From Cyclobacteriaceae bacterium (GTDB taxonomy: Bacteria > Bacteroidota > Bacteroidia > Cytophagales > Cyclobacteriaceae), in assembly GCA_022841475.1 (NCBI GenBank), contig JALHRJ010000030.1:1-50698 (forward strand): a stretch of DNA of 50,698 bases, given 5' to 3'. A model generated the notes under the pieces. That model worked only from the letters and a program-made list of their open reading frames with translations. It did no database searches and was not told the origin of the DNA. Below are positions 14,864 to 24,005 of the stretch, piece after piece. Position 1 is the stretch's first letter. The number at the start of each line of letters is the position of its first letter. The translations under genes were made by a program, and so were the position numbers.

Positions 14864-16216
14864 TTAAAATTCAGATGTTGGTATGGTGTCTTTGAGAAAT
14901 ACCTGATAACCCGCTTTCACGGTTACCTTAATCAACTTAGCCTTCTTGCTGAAGAGGCCTTTTGCTGCTTCTATACCAGCAGCTGCAGCTTGTGCGCCAA
15001 TAGTTGGATCAAGCGACATTAGTTGAATGTTTTGCATGGCATCATCGGAGGCCTGTTTGGCCGCATCGCGTGTGATGGCACCCGGAATGTAAATTCCCTG
15101 TAATCCATCTAAATCATACACCTCCAGTGAAACAGGAAGCAATGCATTTCCAGTGCGGATTGAACTAATCTCAATGGTCAGTCTTTCTCCGTTGATGGAA
15201 CATACGCCATACAAGAACTGATCTTTCGGTACCTGTCTTCCTTTGATCTCAATGTCATTAAGCAGCCTAAGTTTCACCGTGGATCCAGCCACAAGTTCCT
15301 GTGTATCATGAATGATTGCCTCAATGGTATTTCCTTCCTGTACCTGATCAAGTGTTTCATCATCCAACCCGAAAAAACCATTCTTGCTTGTATTGAAAAC
15401 AGGCAATACCTCAGATAAAGAAATACTGTCCATTGCCTTGCTGTCGACAGCATTCGAACTGATCAAGGAAATATTTTCATTGTTCTTGACTACTCCAACG
15501 GGCATGGTATTCGACTTACCTTGAGTATCCATCGCTTTTAATTTCTCCTTGACACGCTGAGGGTGCTGGATGTCGAGTATCTTTTCCAGCACACTTTCAA
15601 TCTGTTGCATTTCAGGATCAGCCTCACCACCCTCGTGCATCATCTCCATCATTTGCTCCAGGCGATCTACGTCAGCGGTGAATTGGGGATCAGAACTGGT
15701 TGCTGGTTTCCCTGCCTTCGCATTGGCTCCGGCAGGCAGGCGGTTACTGGTTTCCGTTGGAACAGTGGAAGATTTATTAATTTCAGCATAGAGTTCTTGG
15801 AGCTTTTTGTTTACCCGGTCTTCGTTGGGATCAACTGATAGCCTGTCTTTTTGCTTGAAGGAATCAATCAACTTATTGTCTTGCATGTTTGTGTCGGTCT
15901 TCGGTTGTAATTCTTGTTCTGACTTAAAGGCGATGAGATCAAAGTACGGATCACTTTCACGGGCTTCTTCGTATTTAGCCGAATCACGTTCTGCGATTTC
16001 ATATAGGCTAAGTTTGTCCCATATTTCCTTTTCATCAAAATGAGCATCGGGTACCGATAGATTCAACCCTGCCAAATCCACTGCCTTCGCTTGTGCCGGA
16101 ACGCCCTGACCTCCGCCAAGCGCCCAAAAGATCAAGGTGAGGAATGGCAATACCAGCACGGGCAGGACCATGAAAAATTTTCTCTTCTGTAAGAATTTCT
16201 CTGAATGTGTGTTCAT
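14864..16216 (-). CDS. traM: Conjugative transfer protein TraM
   Basis: I chose MNTHSEKFLQ at 16216 (450 residues). A single membrane anchor (FFMVLPVLVLPFLTLIFWAL, residues 13-32) is followed by a long polar, partly disordered periplasmic region. The C-terminal domain (EGNTIEAIIHDTQELVAGST onward) resembles VirB10/TrbI-type sequences, where TraM family proteins act as the bridging channel component. It lies in the usual position after TraL and before TraN. Confidence 0.85.
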   Translation of the reverse strand: MNTHSEKFLQKRKFFMVLPVLVLPFLTLIFWALGGGQGVPAQAKAVDLAGLNLSVPDAHFDEKEIWDKLSLYEIAERDSAKYEEARESDPYFDLIAFKSEQELQPKTDTNMQDNKLIDSFKQKDRLSVDPNEDRVNKKLQELYAEINKSSTVPTETSNRLPAGANAKAGKPATSSDPQFTADVDRLEQMMEMMHEGGEADPEMQQIESVLEKILDIQHPQRVKEKLKAMDTQGKSNTMPVGVVKNNENISLISSNAVDSKAMDSISLSEVLPVFNTSKNGFFGLDDETLDQVQEGNTIEAIIHDTQELVAGSTVKLRLLNDIEIKGRQVPKDQFLYGVCSINGERLTIEISSIRTGNALLPVSLEVYDLDGLQGIYIPGAITRDAAKQASDDAMQNIQLMSLDPTIGAQAAAAGIEAAKGLFSKKAKLIKVTVKAGYQVFLKDTIPTSEF

Positions 16217-16244
16217 TGCGTTACTGTTTATGGTTAAAAAATAT

Positions 16245-16496
16245 TTATGGCTTAAGTCTTTTGGACTTGTGTGGAATGAAGTGAAGCTTCTTTTTGTATT
16301 CCTCAAGTTGAGCCTGCGTGATGGCTTCCCATCCTTTCGACTGATCATATCGGTCTTGTGCGTATGCTGGATTTCGATTCATGTAAACCTGTCCGTCTTT
16401 GTCCTGAGCGAGATAAAACGATTCAAACTCATCGTCAATTTCCCCCTTCAGTTTGCCTACAGGCTTGAGTTGTTGTCCGTTGGAATTAGATTTCAT
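16245..16496 (-). CDS. Small tra-operon protein of unknown function
   Basis: This 83-residue polar protein (MKSNSNGQQLKPVGKLKGEI, then YLAQDKDGQVYMNRNPAY) has no membrane segment. It lies between traL and traM in the same orientation, 17 bases after traL, so it is probably translated as part of the operon. I do not recognise the family. Confidence 0.6.
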   Translation of the reverse strand: MKSNSNGQQLKPVGKLKGEIDDEFESFYLAQDKDGQVYMNRNPAYAQDRYDQSKGWEAITQAQLEEYKKKLHFIPHKSKRLKP

Positions 16497-16513
16497 TTTT
16501 TGAATGGTATAGA

Positions 16514-16939
16514 TTAGTAATACAGTTTCAGAAATTCATTCAGGCTATCACGTAATCCGGGATGTGCGCGCATGAGGCTGTCGAGTCCAGGTTTGTCACC
16601 TGTTGAACTTAGTTTTTCAACTAATTCTTTGAACCGGATCATTCGGTTATACTGCTCTATAATGTTGCGTTCGGAATCCTCTGTGGTTACGTGCTCATTC
16701 GGATGAATGTCCGCAGGCGTTGTGATCTGTTCGACCTTTAGCGCGGATGAAGTGCCATCGCTGCCGAAAGGGCGTATCACGAGCATGACGCAAACAATAC
16801 TGGTCAGGATACCCATGACAATAAGTCCTTTCTTTTTTGATGCATGTGACAGCGGATTGATCCATCCGTTGAGTTTGTCTGCAACTGACTGACTTGCCTT
16901 GCTGAACCAGTCTTTAACTTTTTCTTTTGGTTTCTTCAT
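16514..16939 (-). CDS. traL: Conjugative transfer protein TraL (DUF3989-like)
   Basis: This 141-residue protein has a basic N-terminus, one membrane segment (GLIVMGILTSIVCVMLVI, about residues 39-56) and a periplasmic tail. This fits the small TraL membrane protein of Bacteroidetes tra clusters. The start ATG overlaps the traK stop by one base (TAATG), indicating coupled translation. Confidence 0.75.
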   Translation of the reverse strand: MKKPKEKVKDWFSKASQSVADKLNGWINPLSHASKKKGLIVMGILTSIVCVMLVIRPFGSDGTSSALKVEQITTPADIHPNEHVTTEDSERNIIEQYNRMIRFKELVEKLSSTGDKPGLDSLMRAHPGLRDSLNEFLKLYY

Positions 16940-17556
16940 TATCTGTTTTCGGTTTTAATGTCCCTGTTATCAAGTGTGTTCCATTTTTCAATCAGAAAGC
17001 CGTGCGGATTGTGATCGGATCGGGAAACATTCCTTAAGTATCCTTCGGTGACTAAACTGCGTGTTACGATGGAAGTAGTACGGATCAACTTTTGATGCGC
17101 ATAACAGCGGAAGTAGAATGGATACATTTCTGTATCAATGCGAATGCTGTCAAGGCTGATCTCCTGGCTGATGTTTCCTGAAATAATATTGGAGTAATAG
17201 CGATTCTCTTTCAGGTTGTCGTACTGACGCTTTGCAGATTCATCCGCGAGGTACAATGCCTTCTTGATGTTGGCCTGAATGACTTTGTCATCCGGATCAA
17301 GTGTAAAGAAGTGATGGTGAAACATTCGTACATGATCACGGGCTTCCACCGGGATGTTGTCTTTCCGTTCAGCCGACCATGCTTCGAGTGCCTTGCCATT
17401 TGAGAGTATATAGATGCGCTCCTCCGCTTCTGTAATAAGTTGAAAGCTTTTATAGATTGTAAAGCAGACCGTACCTACTGAGGTAACGATCAACACAAGG
17501 GAGAATAGCCGGATGTGTTTGAATGCGGAGTCGATATTTCGGAGTTGTTGAAACAT
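16939..17556 (-). CDS. traK: Conjugative transfer protein TraK
   Basis: This 205-residue protein starts at MFQQLRNIDSAFKHIRLFSL, the typical TraK opening. One N-terminal membrane segment (LFSLVLIVTSVGTVCFTIY) is followed by a periplasmic domain (HHHFFTLDPDD, SGNISQEISLDSI). TraK of this group corresponds to VirB8-like scaffolding proteins. A small repeat (TAGTAGTGAGTAGTGAG) fills the gap upstream. Confidence 0.88.
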   Translation of the reverse strand: MFQQLRNIDSAFKHIRLFSLVLIVTSVGTVCFTIYKSFQLITEAEERIYILSNGKALEAWSAERKDNIPVEARDHVRMFHHHFFTLDPDDKVIQANIKKALYLADESAKRQYDNLKENRYYSNIISGNISQEISLDSIRIDTEMYPFYFRCYAHQKLIRTTSIVTRSLVTEGYLRNVSRSDHNPHGFLIEKWNTLDNRDIKTENR

Positions 17557-17601
17557 TTTATTAGTAGTGAGTAGTGAGATCAACCATAAGATTTATCAAG
17601 G

Positions 17602-18834
17602 CTAGGTTTTGCCGGAGAGTTTGTCATGCATGTAACCTGAGCCAGCACTTGAACTGTTACCCGAAGTCTTGTTTGCCTGTGAGGAACCAGCCTGATTGAC
17701 TTGTGAGGATTGGCTCATAGAACTCATCACTGCTCCTACACCGGCAACAGTTGTAGTGAATGCGCTGCGTGTTCCCCCTGTGAATACATTACTGGATTTA
17801 GAAAGCAACGCGTATCCTCCACCTGCATGGATAATGTAATTGGCCACACTGGGCACGGTGAAGTATCCGACAATACCGATCACCAGAAATATTAAATAGG
17901 CAGTATCTGTTGCACTGAAAAATGTATCACCATAGCGGATGATCTGCTGAATGTCGATCTTGAGCATGTTCTCCTGAATCTTCCCGATGATGCTTCCGAA
18001 AATATTGGCAACGGGAAGCCACAGAAAAACACTGATATACCGAGCGATCCAAACTGCGAGTGTATGTTGGAACCCATCAAAAACAGCAAAGCCAAATACC
18101 AGCGGTCCAAGTATCGCGAGCACGATCAGGTAGAAAGTCCGGAGTGTATTGATGCAAAGGGCAGCCGCTTCATACACAATGTGGAGAATCTCACTCATCC
18201 ATTGCTTGACCGAGTTCTTGAAGTTGTACGAAGCCTTGGCCATCGCAAACTTGATGTCGTTTCCAATGCCATCAAGTGTACCTTCTGTCGTTCCGTTCGG
18301 ATGTGTATAACGATACCATTTGTCACGGTCACCTTCTCCATTCGCCCCCACATAAATTTGCCAGGCCGGTGTCTTTTTGATTGCTTCTTCTTTCAGCTTC
18401 AACAAGTAAGCAATGGCATTGTTGGAACCCGTGACCATTGCGGCCGTCCCTGTGACGGTGGGTTTGAGAATTCCGTTCATCAGAGCGATCACCCACGGAA
18501 AAATCAGGATGCAAAATCCCAAGGCGAATGGCCTTAGCAACGGATAGAAATCAATTGGCTCCGCGTTGGCCAAATGTCGCCACACGCGGGATGATATATA
18601 CCACAGCGCTGCAAAGGCGGCCAGTCCTCGGCCAACCCCGATCAGTTTACTGCACAACGGCAGCATCTCACTGTATAGCTGGTCCAATACACTTTGCAGG
18701 CTGTGGATTTCTCCCGCGAAACTCTGGGCTTGTAACACGCCAGGCAAAAAGAGCGCGGAAAGAAATATCCTCACCCTCAGTCCCTCTCCCTTAGGAGAGG
18801 GAAGCATACTGAGGATTTTATTAAATATTTTCAT
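17602..18834 (-). CDS. traJ: Conjugative transfer protein TraJ
   Basis: I chose MKIFNKILSMLPSPKGEG at 18834 (410 residues), since the longer frame overlaps the upstream gene. Several membrane segments (for example LAAFAALWYISSRVW, FALGFCILIFPWVIALM, TFYLIVLAILGPLVFGFAVF) match the VirB6-like TraJ family. Its signal region contains a palindrome (CTCTCCTAAGGGAGAG) that codes for LPSPKGEGLRVR before LSALFLPGVLQAQS. The C-terminus is Ser/Gln/Gly-rich. Confidence 0.88.
   Translation of the reverse strand: MKIFNKILSMLPSPKGEGLRVRIFLSALFLPGVLQAQSFAGEIHSLQSVLDQLYSEMLPLCSKLIGVGRGLAAFAALWYISSRVWRHLANAEPIDFYPLLRPFALGFCILIFPWVIALMNGILKPTVTGTAAMVTGSNNAIAYLLKLKEEAIKKTPAWQIYVGANGEGDRDKWYRYTHPNGTTEGTLDGIGNDIKFAMAKASYNFKNSVKQWMSEILHIVYEAAALCINTLRTFYLIVLAILGPLVFGFAVFDGFQHTLAVWIARYISVFLWLPVANIFGSIIGKIQENMLKIDIQQIIRYGDTFFSATDTAYLIFLVIGIVGYFTVPSVANYIIHAGGGYALLSKSSNVFTGGTRSAFTTTVAGVGAVMSSMSQSSQVNQAGSSQANKTSGNSSSAGSGYMHDKLSGKT
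18773..18803. repeat. REP-like palindrome inside traJ
   Basis: CTCACCCTCAGTCCCTCTCC, then CTTAGGAGAGGG. It codes, on the minus strand, for part of the TraJ signal region. Confidence 0.75.
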
Positions 18835-18844
18835 ATCAATTTTT

Positions 18845-19474
18845 TTAATTGATTCCATAAAGTTTTTGCATGGTCTCCACATCGTTGTGGGAACGGGCAC
18901 GCTGGACAGCTAAGAGTTGGGTATTGTTATTGAAATAATTCAGGAAGATTACCTTGTCTTCCATGTCAAAGTAAATCCGGTCGATGGCCTGCATCCGTTC
19001 GTCATCACTCATGGAAAGTTTCGTGGCGGTGATGATCATCATCAGTTCGTCAATGTTTCGGAGCGAAGCATCAAATAAAAACTTGTAGACATTCGCCATG
19101 TACTCCAGTTCATCCAGTTTGAAATTCGGGTCTTGCTTAAACCGGTTGTAAGCCCGTTGGTATTCTTTCAGCAATAGTTTCTGATAGTCGATAATTAATG
19201 GTATCCGCTTATAATTTTTGATCGAAGGGTTGACCAGCATCAGACCATCGATAAAGGCTTCGTGAATGGTGTAATTCCCCTCAGCGATATTTTTAATCGT
19301 AGTGTACCCCTTGTCAAGAATCTTGTATCCTTTGTACATGTTGTCCAGGATTTGCTTGAGTTGGTTAAGTTTCTCCCAGTTCAACAGCAATTGCTGCGCT
19401 TCAGTAGATTGACCAACTGATCTGCCTGCACAGGCCAGACCGATTAGTAAGAGTATTATTCTGAGTCTTTTCAT
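18845..19474 (-). CDS. TraI-related tra-operon protein (TerB-like annotation in relatives)
   Basis: I chose MKRLRIILLLIGLACAGR at 19474 (209 residues); an alternative TTG start at 19498 is less likely. A signal peptide is followed by a helical protein that shares the frame of the two upstream genes, with YKGYKILDKGYTTIKNIAEG near residue 40, MSDDERMQAIDRIYFDMED and the C-terminal RSHNDVETMQKLYGIN. Relatives are sometimes labelled TerB family, but no tellurite role is implied. It probably works in the periplasm with the TraI protein. Confidence 0.72.
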   Translation of the reverse strand: MKRLRIILLLIGLACAGRSVGQSTEAQQLLLNWEKLNQLKQILDNMYKGYKILDKGYTTIKNIAEGNYTIHEAFIDGLMLVNPSIKNYKRIPLIIDYQKLLLKEYQRAYNRFKQDPNFKLDELEYMANVYKFLFDASLRNIDELMMIITATKLSMSDDERMQAIDRIYFDMEDKVIFLNYFNNNTQLLAVQRARSHNDVETMQKLYGIN

Positions 19475-19484
19475 TTTCTTCTTG

Positions 19485-20168
19485 TTAGATGGTGTCAAAT
19501 TGTTTTCGCAATGATTCCACTTCTCGCTGTTCCCGTTCCCGCTCAGCCGCCATCAGATGGACATCGTTATCAAAGGATTGAACAAAGGCATGCTTGTCCA
19601 GCATATCATCATAGAGTTTGTCAATCCCCATCAGGCGTTCATCGTCTTTCATTTCAGTTTCATTGGAACGAATAATCATCAGCAATTCCGAAATCGATGC
19701 ATCGGTTAAAAAGAGCATGTTGGAGTAAACAGCGGCCACATAGCGGACTTCTTCAGGTGTGAAGTGCTTATTGTTCCTGCAGAAGTTGTTTACATTCCTG
19801 ATGCCCCGGATGACATAAACCTGAAAGGCAATGATGTCGGCTACTTTTGTGGAATTGGCAATGTGTGGGTTAAGGTTCTTCAGAGATCCAAAGAAGTCAC
19901 GGTGCAAATTAAAGTCACCGTTCTTAATGTTGTGGATCGTGGTCAATCCCTTGTCCGCAATCTCGTAGCCCTTTTTCAGGTAGCCGAGATAAACCCGCAA
20001 CAAAGCAATCTGCTTAACGAGGTACTCACGTTGTGTTTTCTTTTGCTGGAACCACTCGTCCCATGTTTGAGCACTACATTCTGTGGGCAGTAGGCAATAG
20101 GCAGGTAGCAGAAGAAAGATTGTAAAGATGATCTTCTTGCACTTGTGACATTTTCTATTCGATTCCAT
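19485..20168 (-). CDS. TraI-related tra-operon protein, second paralogue
   Basis: This 227-residue protein starts with ATG overlapping the end of the preceding traI by 14 bases. The signal segment is unusual (IIFTIFLLLPAYCLLPTECSAQ), and the underlying DNA (CTGCCTATTGCCTACTGCCC) is a short direct-repeat string found in Bacteroidota intergenic DNA. The mature part has the paralogue pattern: YLKKGYEIADKGLTTIHNIK, KDDERLMGIDKLYDDMLD, REQREVESLRKQFDTI. Function is inferred only from its place. Confidence 0.72.
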   Translation of the reverse strand: MESNRKCHKCKKIIFTIFLLLPAYCLLPTECSAQTWDEWFQQKKTQREYLVKQIALLRVYLGYLKKGYEIADKGLTTIHNIKNGDFNLHRDFFGSLKNLNPHIANSTKVADIIAFQVYVIRGIRNVNNFCRNNKHFTPEEVRYVAAVYSNMLFLTDASISELLMIIRSNETEMKDDERLMGIDKLYDDMLDKHAFVQSFDNDVHLMAAEREREQREVESLRKQFDTI

Positions 20169-20841
20169 ATAATTTCTTTACTGTTTCTATTTCATGTTCA
20201 TCCTTGGCGCGGTTCAAGCTCAATTGAATATTCTGGTTGTTGAACTGCTTGAGTTCAGTGTAGTTCTGTTCGATATTATCACCGGCCTTGTTGATGACCT
20301 CAAGCCGTTTGCCATCCGTCATTTGCGTTTTGAAAGAGTTGACGACCAAAAGAATCTGATCAAGGTTATACACACTTTCGTTCAGGATGCCCGTGTACAC
20401 ACGGTACATATAGTCAATCTCTGCCCGTGTGAAATGTTTGTCCTGGTTGATCATATGCCACGTGAAGCGGTACTCTTCAATGATCTGTTGCTGGCGTTGC
20501 AGGATTTGTTTGATGCGCTTGTAGGTAGCCAATGTGTTACGCACCTTCCATAATTCGTCATAATACTTCTTGTAGAGTTGACGCTGACGTTCCGTCCACT
20601 CGGCTATTTCATTGAGCTTTAGTTTGGAGAGTTTGTTCTCCAATACTTTGGCAGCATTCTGCAACCCGATGGTTTCGTTCTGCATGCGCTGGATCATCAG
20701 GTCAACGGCTTTGATCACTTTCTTTACCGCCTGCCTGATAATTTCTGCAATCGGAATAGCGGCTTCTGCCCGATCCACAGGCGCAGTAAAAACTAACGTT
20801 CCAGTGAGTATGATAAATAAAATGAATTTGTTGTTTCTCAT
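20155..20841 (-). CDS. traI: Conjugative transfer protein TraI-like
   Basis: This 228-residue helical protein has a signal peptide (NKFILFIILTGTLVFTAPVD) and long coiled-coil-like segments, fitting the secreted TraI of Bacteroidetes tra clusters (not the relaxase of F plasmids). It shares the C-terminal motif NRAKDEHEIETVKKLYGIE and the helix GKRLEVINKAGDNIEQ with the next two genes, so the three are paralogues in a row. It directly follows the TraG ATPase gene. Confidence 0.75.
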   Translation of the reverse strand: MRNNKFILFIILTGTLVFTAPVDRAEAAIPIAEIIRQAVKKVIKAVDLMIQRMQNETIGLQNAAKVLENKLSKLKLNEIAEWTERQRQLYKKYYDELWKVRNTLATYKRIKQILQRQQQIIEEYRFTWHMINQDKHFTRAEIDYMYRVYTGILNESVYNLDQILLVVNSFKTQMTDGKRLEVINKAGDNIEQNYTELKQFNNQNIQLSLNRAKDEHEIETVKKLYGIE

Positions 20842-20853
20842 ATTAAATTTCGT

Positions 20854-23331
20854 TTAGGCTTTGCCCGTGCGTATGTCGTGTGCGAGTTCTGCGATACCCT
20901 TTCGGATGTCCCCATTCCACTTTTTCGTATACGCCTGTACTTTTACTTTTTCTGATTCTTCCGTGGTGTAGGCCAGGTATTCTTCGAGTGAAACTTCTGT
21001 CGCATACACTTTGGAAAGCATACCTCCCAGGCTGATAAATACTTCCTTGTATTTCCGGGAGGGGTCGTTGGCTTTGTTAATCGAAAGCACGAGTGCCTTT
21101 TCTTTTTCTGTAAGTCCAAGTAATTCCTGTATCTGATCAAACTTGTTCTGATACTTGGACTGATCGAGTAAAATCTTGCAATCGGAATTGTTGATGATCG
21201 CCTGCTTTACTATGGGTGAGGAAATAATGTCCTCCACTTCCTGCGTCACCACAATCGCCTCACCGTAAAACTTACGCACGGTCTTGAACAGGTACTTGAT
21301 GTATTCTGCCATGCCTTCTTTCGCAATGGCTTTCCATGCCTCTTCAATCAGGATCATCTTGCGCACGCCTTTGAGCTTACGCATCTTGGAAATGAACACC
21401 TCCATGATAATGATCGTGACTACCGGAAACAGGATCGGGTGATCTTTGATGTTGTCGAGTTCAAAAACAATGAAGCGTTCACGGAGTAATTCAAGATTTT
21501 CACGTGCATTCAACAGGTAGTCGAACTCACCACCTTTATAGTAAGGACGTAGTACGTATAGAAAATTTTCCACGTCAAAGTCCTTCTCCTTTACCCGATC
21601 TTCTTTAAGAATCGCAACAAACTGTTCTTTCAGGAATTCATAGAACGTATCAAAGCATGGGAACAAGTCTTTGTTCTTCTCCAGTTGTTCATAGTACAAC
21701 TTGAGGGAAATTGATAACGCAACATATTCGGAGCGATTGAACGTCTCATCATCCTTTTTCCACAAAGCGAGTAACAATGTTTTAATACTTTCTTTTTTCT
21801 CCGTGTCAAGCGTATCACCCTGACTGATGTAGAATGGATTGAATCGGATAGGGTTCTTTTCATCGTAAGTGAAATAATAGCCCTTCACCAAATCGCATAG
21901 TCCTTTGTAAGAATGCCCGACATCCACCAGCACGATGTGCGTACCTTGTTCATAGTAGTTGCGAACCATGTGGTTGGTGAAAAAGGACTTGCCGGAGCCA
22001 GAAGGACCAAGAATAAATTTATTCCGATTCGTGCAGACGCCCTTCTTAACAGGTTCATCTGATATGTCCACATTCACGGGCTTGCCTGTGAGCCGGTCTC
22101 CCATGCGTATGCCTACCGGGCTAGTTGATGACTGGTAGGACGTTTCCAGATTCAAGAAACAGGTAGCCTGTTCGGTGAACGTGTCGAAGGTGTCATTCAT
22201 GGGAAAGTCTGCTTCATTTCCCGGAAGTCCTGCCCAGAATAACTGCGGGGCTCCATCCGTTTCTTGTCTTGCAATGGCATCCATTTGTGCCAATGCAGAA
22301 GAAACCTGTGTTTTGAGTTCCTTCAGTTCGGATTTGTTGTCCGACCAGAGCAGTATATTATAGTGTGCTTTGACCGGAAGTCGTTGTGCTGAAATAGCTT
22401 CATTCAAAAAATCATTGGTGGCATCCCGGCTGATGGCGTTTTCTCTGGAATAGGTGGCCAGTGATTGCAGGCGAAGCCGTTTGCTTTCGAGTTGCTTGAC
22501 GGTCTTGTGTGCATCTTCAATAAAGATGTATTGATTGAAAATGTGATTGCACGAAAGCAATTGTCCCAGCGGTGAAGCAAATCCGACACTGAACTTGGTC
22601 TTATCGGTTGAGTAGCGATCATAATTTATTCTTGATCCACACAATGAGGGGAGGTCTTCGACATCGGCCAATGAATACAACTGACAATGAAAGTCACCTA
22701 CCTTCAATTCTTCTTTGAAGTGAATGTCCTTGATCACGGACGGATCGGTCTCGGAAAGCAGGAAACAATAACGTTCCAAGAGGCCGGGCTTTTTATTTGT
22801 ACCCGAGAGGTCTTCGTCCTTCAAGCGATTGAGCTTAACAAATCCACTATCTTTCAAAATCCGTTCGAACTGACCGGCACCATCAAAGAACTCCTGCATC
22901 CGTTGCGGGCTGAGTGAGGCCTCCGGTACAATGCTGGTGCGTATGAGGTTTGAAAAAATTGAACTGGAGGGTTTTCGGTTTGCTGCCTTCCGCGTGAGCA
23001 TGATGTAGCATGTGTGATCTAGATACGGACGTTCATTAAAAAAACGTTCGCTTGATCTTGAAAGAAATGACAATTCATTCGACTCAAAGTCCGGGCGGTG
23101 GTTCCTTGACAGAAACCAATCCTGTTTGTGAAACACCGTCTGGTTGGGAAGAACTTTAATCGCTTTCACTAACACCTGGTGAAAGGCTTCATATTCCTGA
23201 TCCGATAGTGTGAATATTTCAGGGAGTGTCACTTCATAAGCAATTGTAACATCACCCTGTTTGGAAAGGATACAATTGCCTTCCACTTTCCAGATTGGGA
23301 ATACCTTTTCAAATGAAATTGGTTGTGCCAT
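20854..23331 (-). CDS. traG: Conjugation ATPase TraG (VirB4 family)
   Basis: I chose MAQPISFEKVFPIWKVEG at 23331 (825 residues), 4 bases after the traF stop. The Walker A box FILGPSGSGKSFF lies near residue 440, and the Walker B region is KMILIEEAWKAIA, followed by VVTQEVEDI. It is the VirB4-type energy supplier of the type IV secretion machine, at the cytoplasmic membrane. The length fits the family. Confidence 0.93.
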   Translation of the reverse strand: MAQPISFEKVFPIWKVEGNCILSKQGDVTIAYEVTLPEIFTLSDQEYEAFHQVLVKAIKVLPNQTVFHKQDWFLSRNHRPDFESNELSFLSRSSERFFNERPYLDHTCYIMLTRKAANRKPSSSIFSNLIRTSIVPEASLSPQRMQEFFDGAGQFERILKDSGFVKLNRLKDEDLSGTNKKPGLLERYCFLLSETDPSVIKDIHFKEELKVGDFHCQLYSLADVEDLPSLCGSRINYDRYSTDKTKFSVGFASPLGQLLSCNHIFNQYIFIEDAHKTVKQLESKRLRLQSLATYSRENAISRDATNDFLNEAISAQRLPVKAHYNILLWSDNKSELKELKTQVSSALAQMDAIARQETDGAPQLFWAGLPGNEADFPMNDTFDTFTEQATCFLNLETSYQSSTSPVGIRMGDRLTGKPVNVDISDEPVKKGVCTNRNKFILGPSGSGKSFFTNHMVRNYYEQGTHIVLVDVGHSYKGLCDLVKGYYFTYDEKNPIRFNPFYISQGDTLDTEKKESIKTLLLALWKKDDETFNRSEYVALSISLKLYYEQLEKNKDLFPCFDTFYEFLKEQFVAILKEDRVKEKDFDVENFLYVLRPYYKGGEFDYLLNARENLELLRERFIVFELDNIKDHPILFPVVTIIIMEVFISKMRKLKGVRKMILIEEAWKAIAKEGMAEYIKYLFKTVRKFYGEAIVVTQEVEDIISSPIVKQAIINNSDCKILLDQSKYQNKFDQIQELLGLTEKEKALVLSINKANDPSRKYKEVFISLGGMLSKVYATEVSLEEYLAYTTEESEKVKVQAYTKKWNGDIRKGIAELAHDIRTGKA

Positions 23332-23335
23332 ACAA

Positions 23336-23656
23336 TTACTTTCGGAGTTTGGTGAAGGAGATTCTTGAAGTGCATTTGATAAAATCCGGAATGCTGCGAC
23401 TGGCCATCTTTTTGAGTAGTCCATACTGGCCGTATTTGTCGCTCATGCGATAGACGAACAAGAACAAACTTGTTCCCAGTATCGCTGTAAGCCCCAGGCA
23501 GATGAACATATTCACTCCGATGATGTAGAGTACTGCAAAGAGGATCAACAGGCCGATGAGTCCGATCGCTAAATATGCGATGTACTGCGCCTTGAGGCCT
23601 TTGAACTCAATCGGCTTGTTGATCCCCTTATTGATATTGTAAACGCTTGCCGCCAT
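23336..23656 (-). CDS. traF: Conjugative transfer protein TraF (DUF4133)
   Basis: I chose MAASVYNINKGINKPIEF at 23656 (106 residues). Two membrane segments (AYLAIGLIGLLILFAVLYII and MFICLGLTAILGTSLFLFVY) and the NKGINKPIEFKGLKAQY opening are typical of DUF4133. It corresponds to VirB3-like proteins. The start overlaps the traE stop by one base (TGATG). Confidence 0.88.
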   Translation of the reverse strand: MAASVYNINKGINKPIEFKGLKAQYIAYLAIGLIGLLILFAVLYIIGVNMFICLGLTAILGTSLFLFVYRMSDKYGQYGLLKKMASRSIPDFIKCTSRISFTKLRK

Positions 23657-23985
23657 CAGATGCCAAAGAATGAGCGTAACACCGTAGCGACAATGACCAA
23701 AAACACACAACTGCCAAACCATGCGGCTGCGACTTTGCCCGTATCAGGATCACCACTGTTCCACTTCTGATAAACTTTGACAGCACCCACAAGTCCAAGG
23801 ACGGCACCGATAGCATACATCAAACTTGTGCCTGTAGTAAAGTAGCTGCGCACGCGCATGGTAGCTTCGTTGATACCCGCGTTGCCGTCCTGAGCTTCAG
23901 CCAATGTGTAGGTGATCAGATACACGAGCAAAGCGAGTCCTAACGCTTTGCCTTTTGTGAAAGAGAATTGCATTAACTTTTTCAT
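23656..23985 (-). CDS. traE: Conjugative transfer protein TraE (DUF4134)
   Basis: This 109-residue protein has a signal peptide (ALGLALLVYLITYTLAEAQ) and two membrane segments separated by KVYQKWNSGDPDTGKVAAAW, the hallmark loop of the DUF4134 family. It is the VirB2-like pilin-type component. The gene is followed without a gap by traF. Confidence 0.9.
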   Translation of the reverse strand: MKKLMQFSFTKGKALGLALLVYLITYTLAEAQDGNAGINEATMRVRSYFTTGTSLMYAIGAVLGLVGAVKVYQKWNSGDPDTGKVAAAWFGSCVFLVIVATVLRSFFGI

Positions 23986-24005
23986 GTTGTTTTTGTTTTA
24001 GTTGG

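Noticed and set aside
18845..20168. Tellurite resistance function for the two TraI-related genes
   Set aside because: The TerB label in relatives rests on weak similarity; position and paralogy with TraI point to conjugation.
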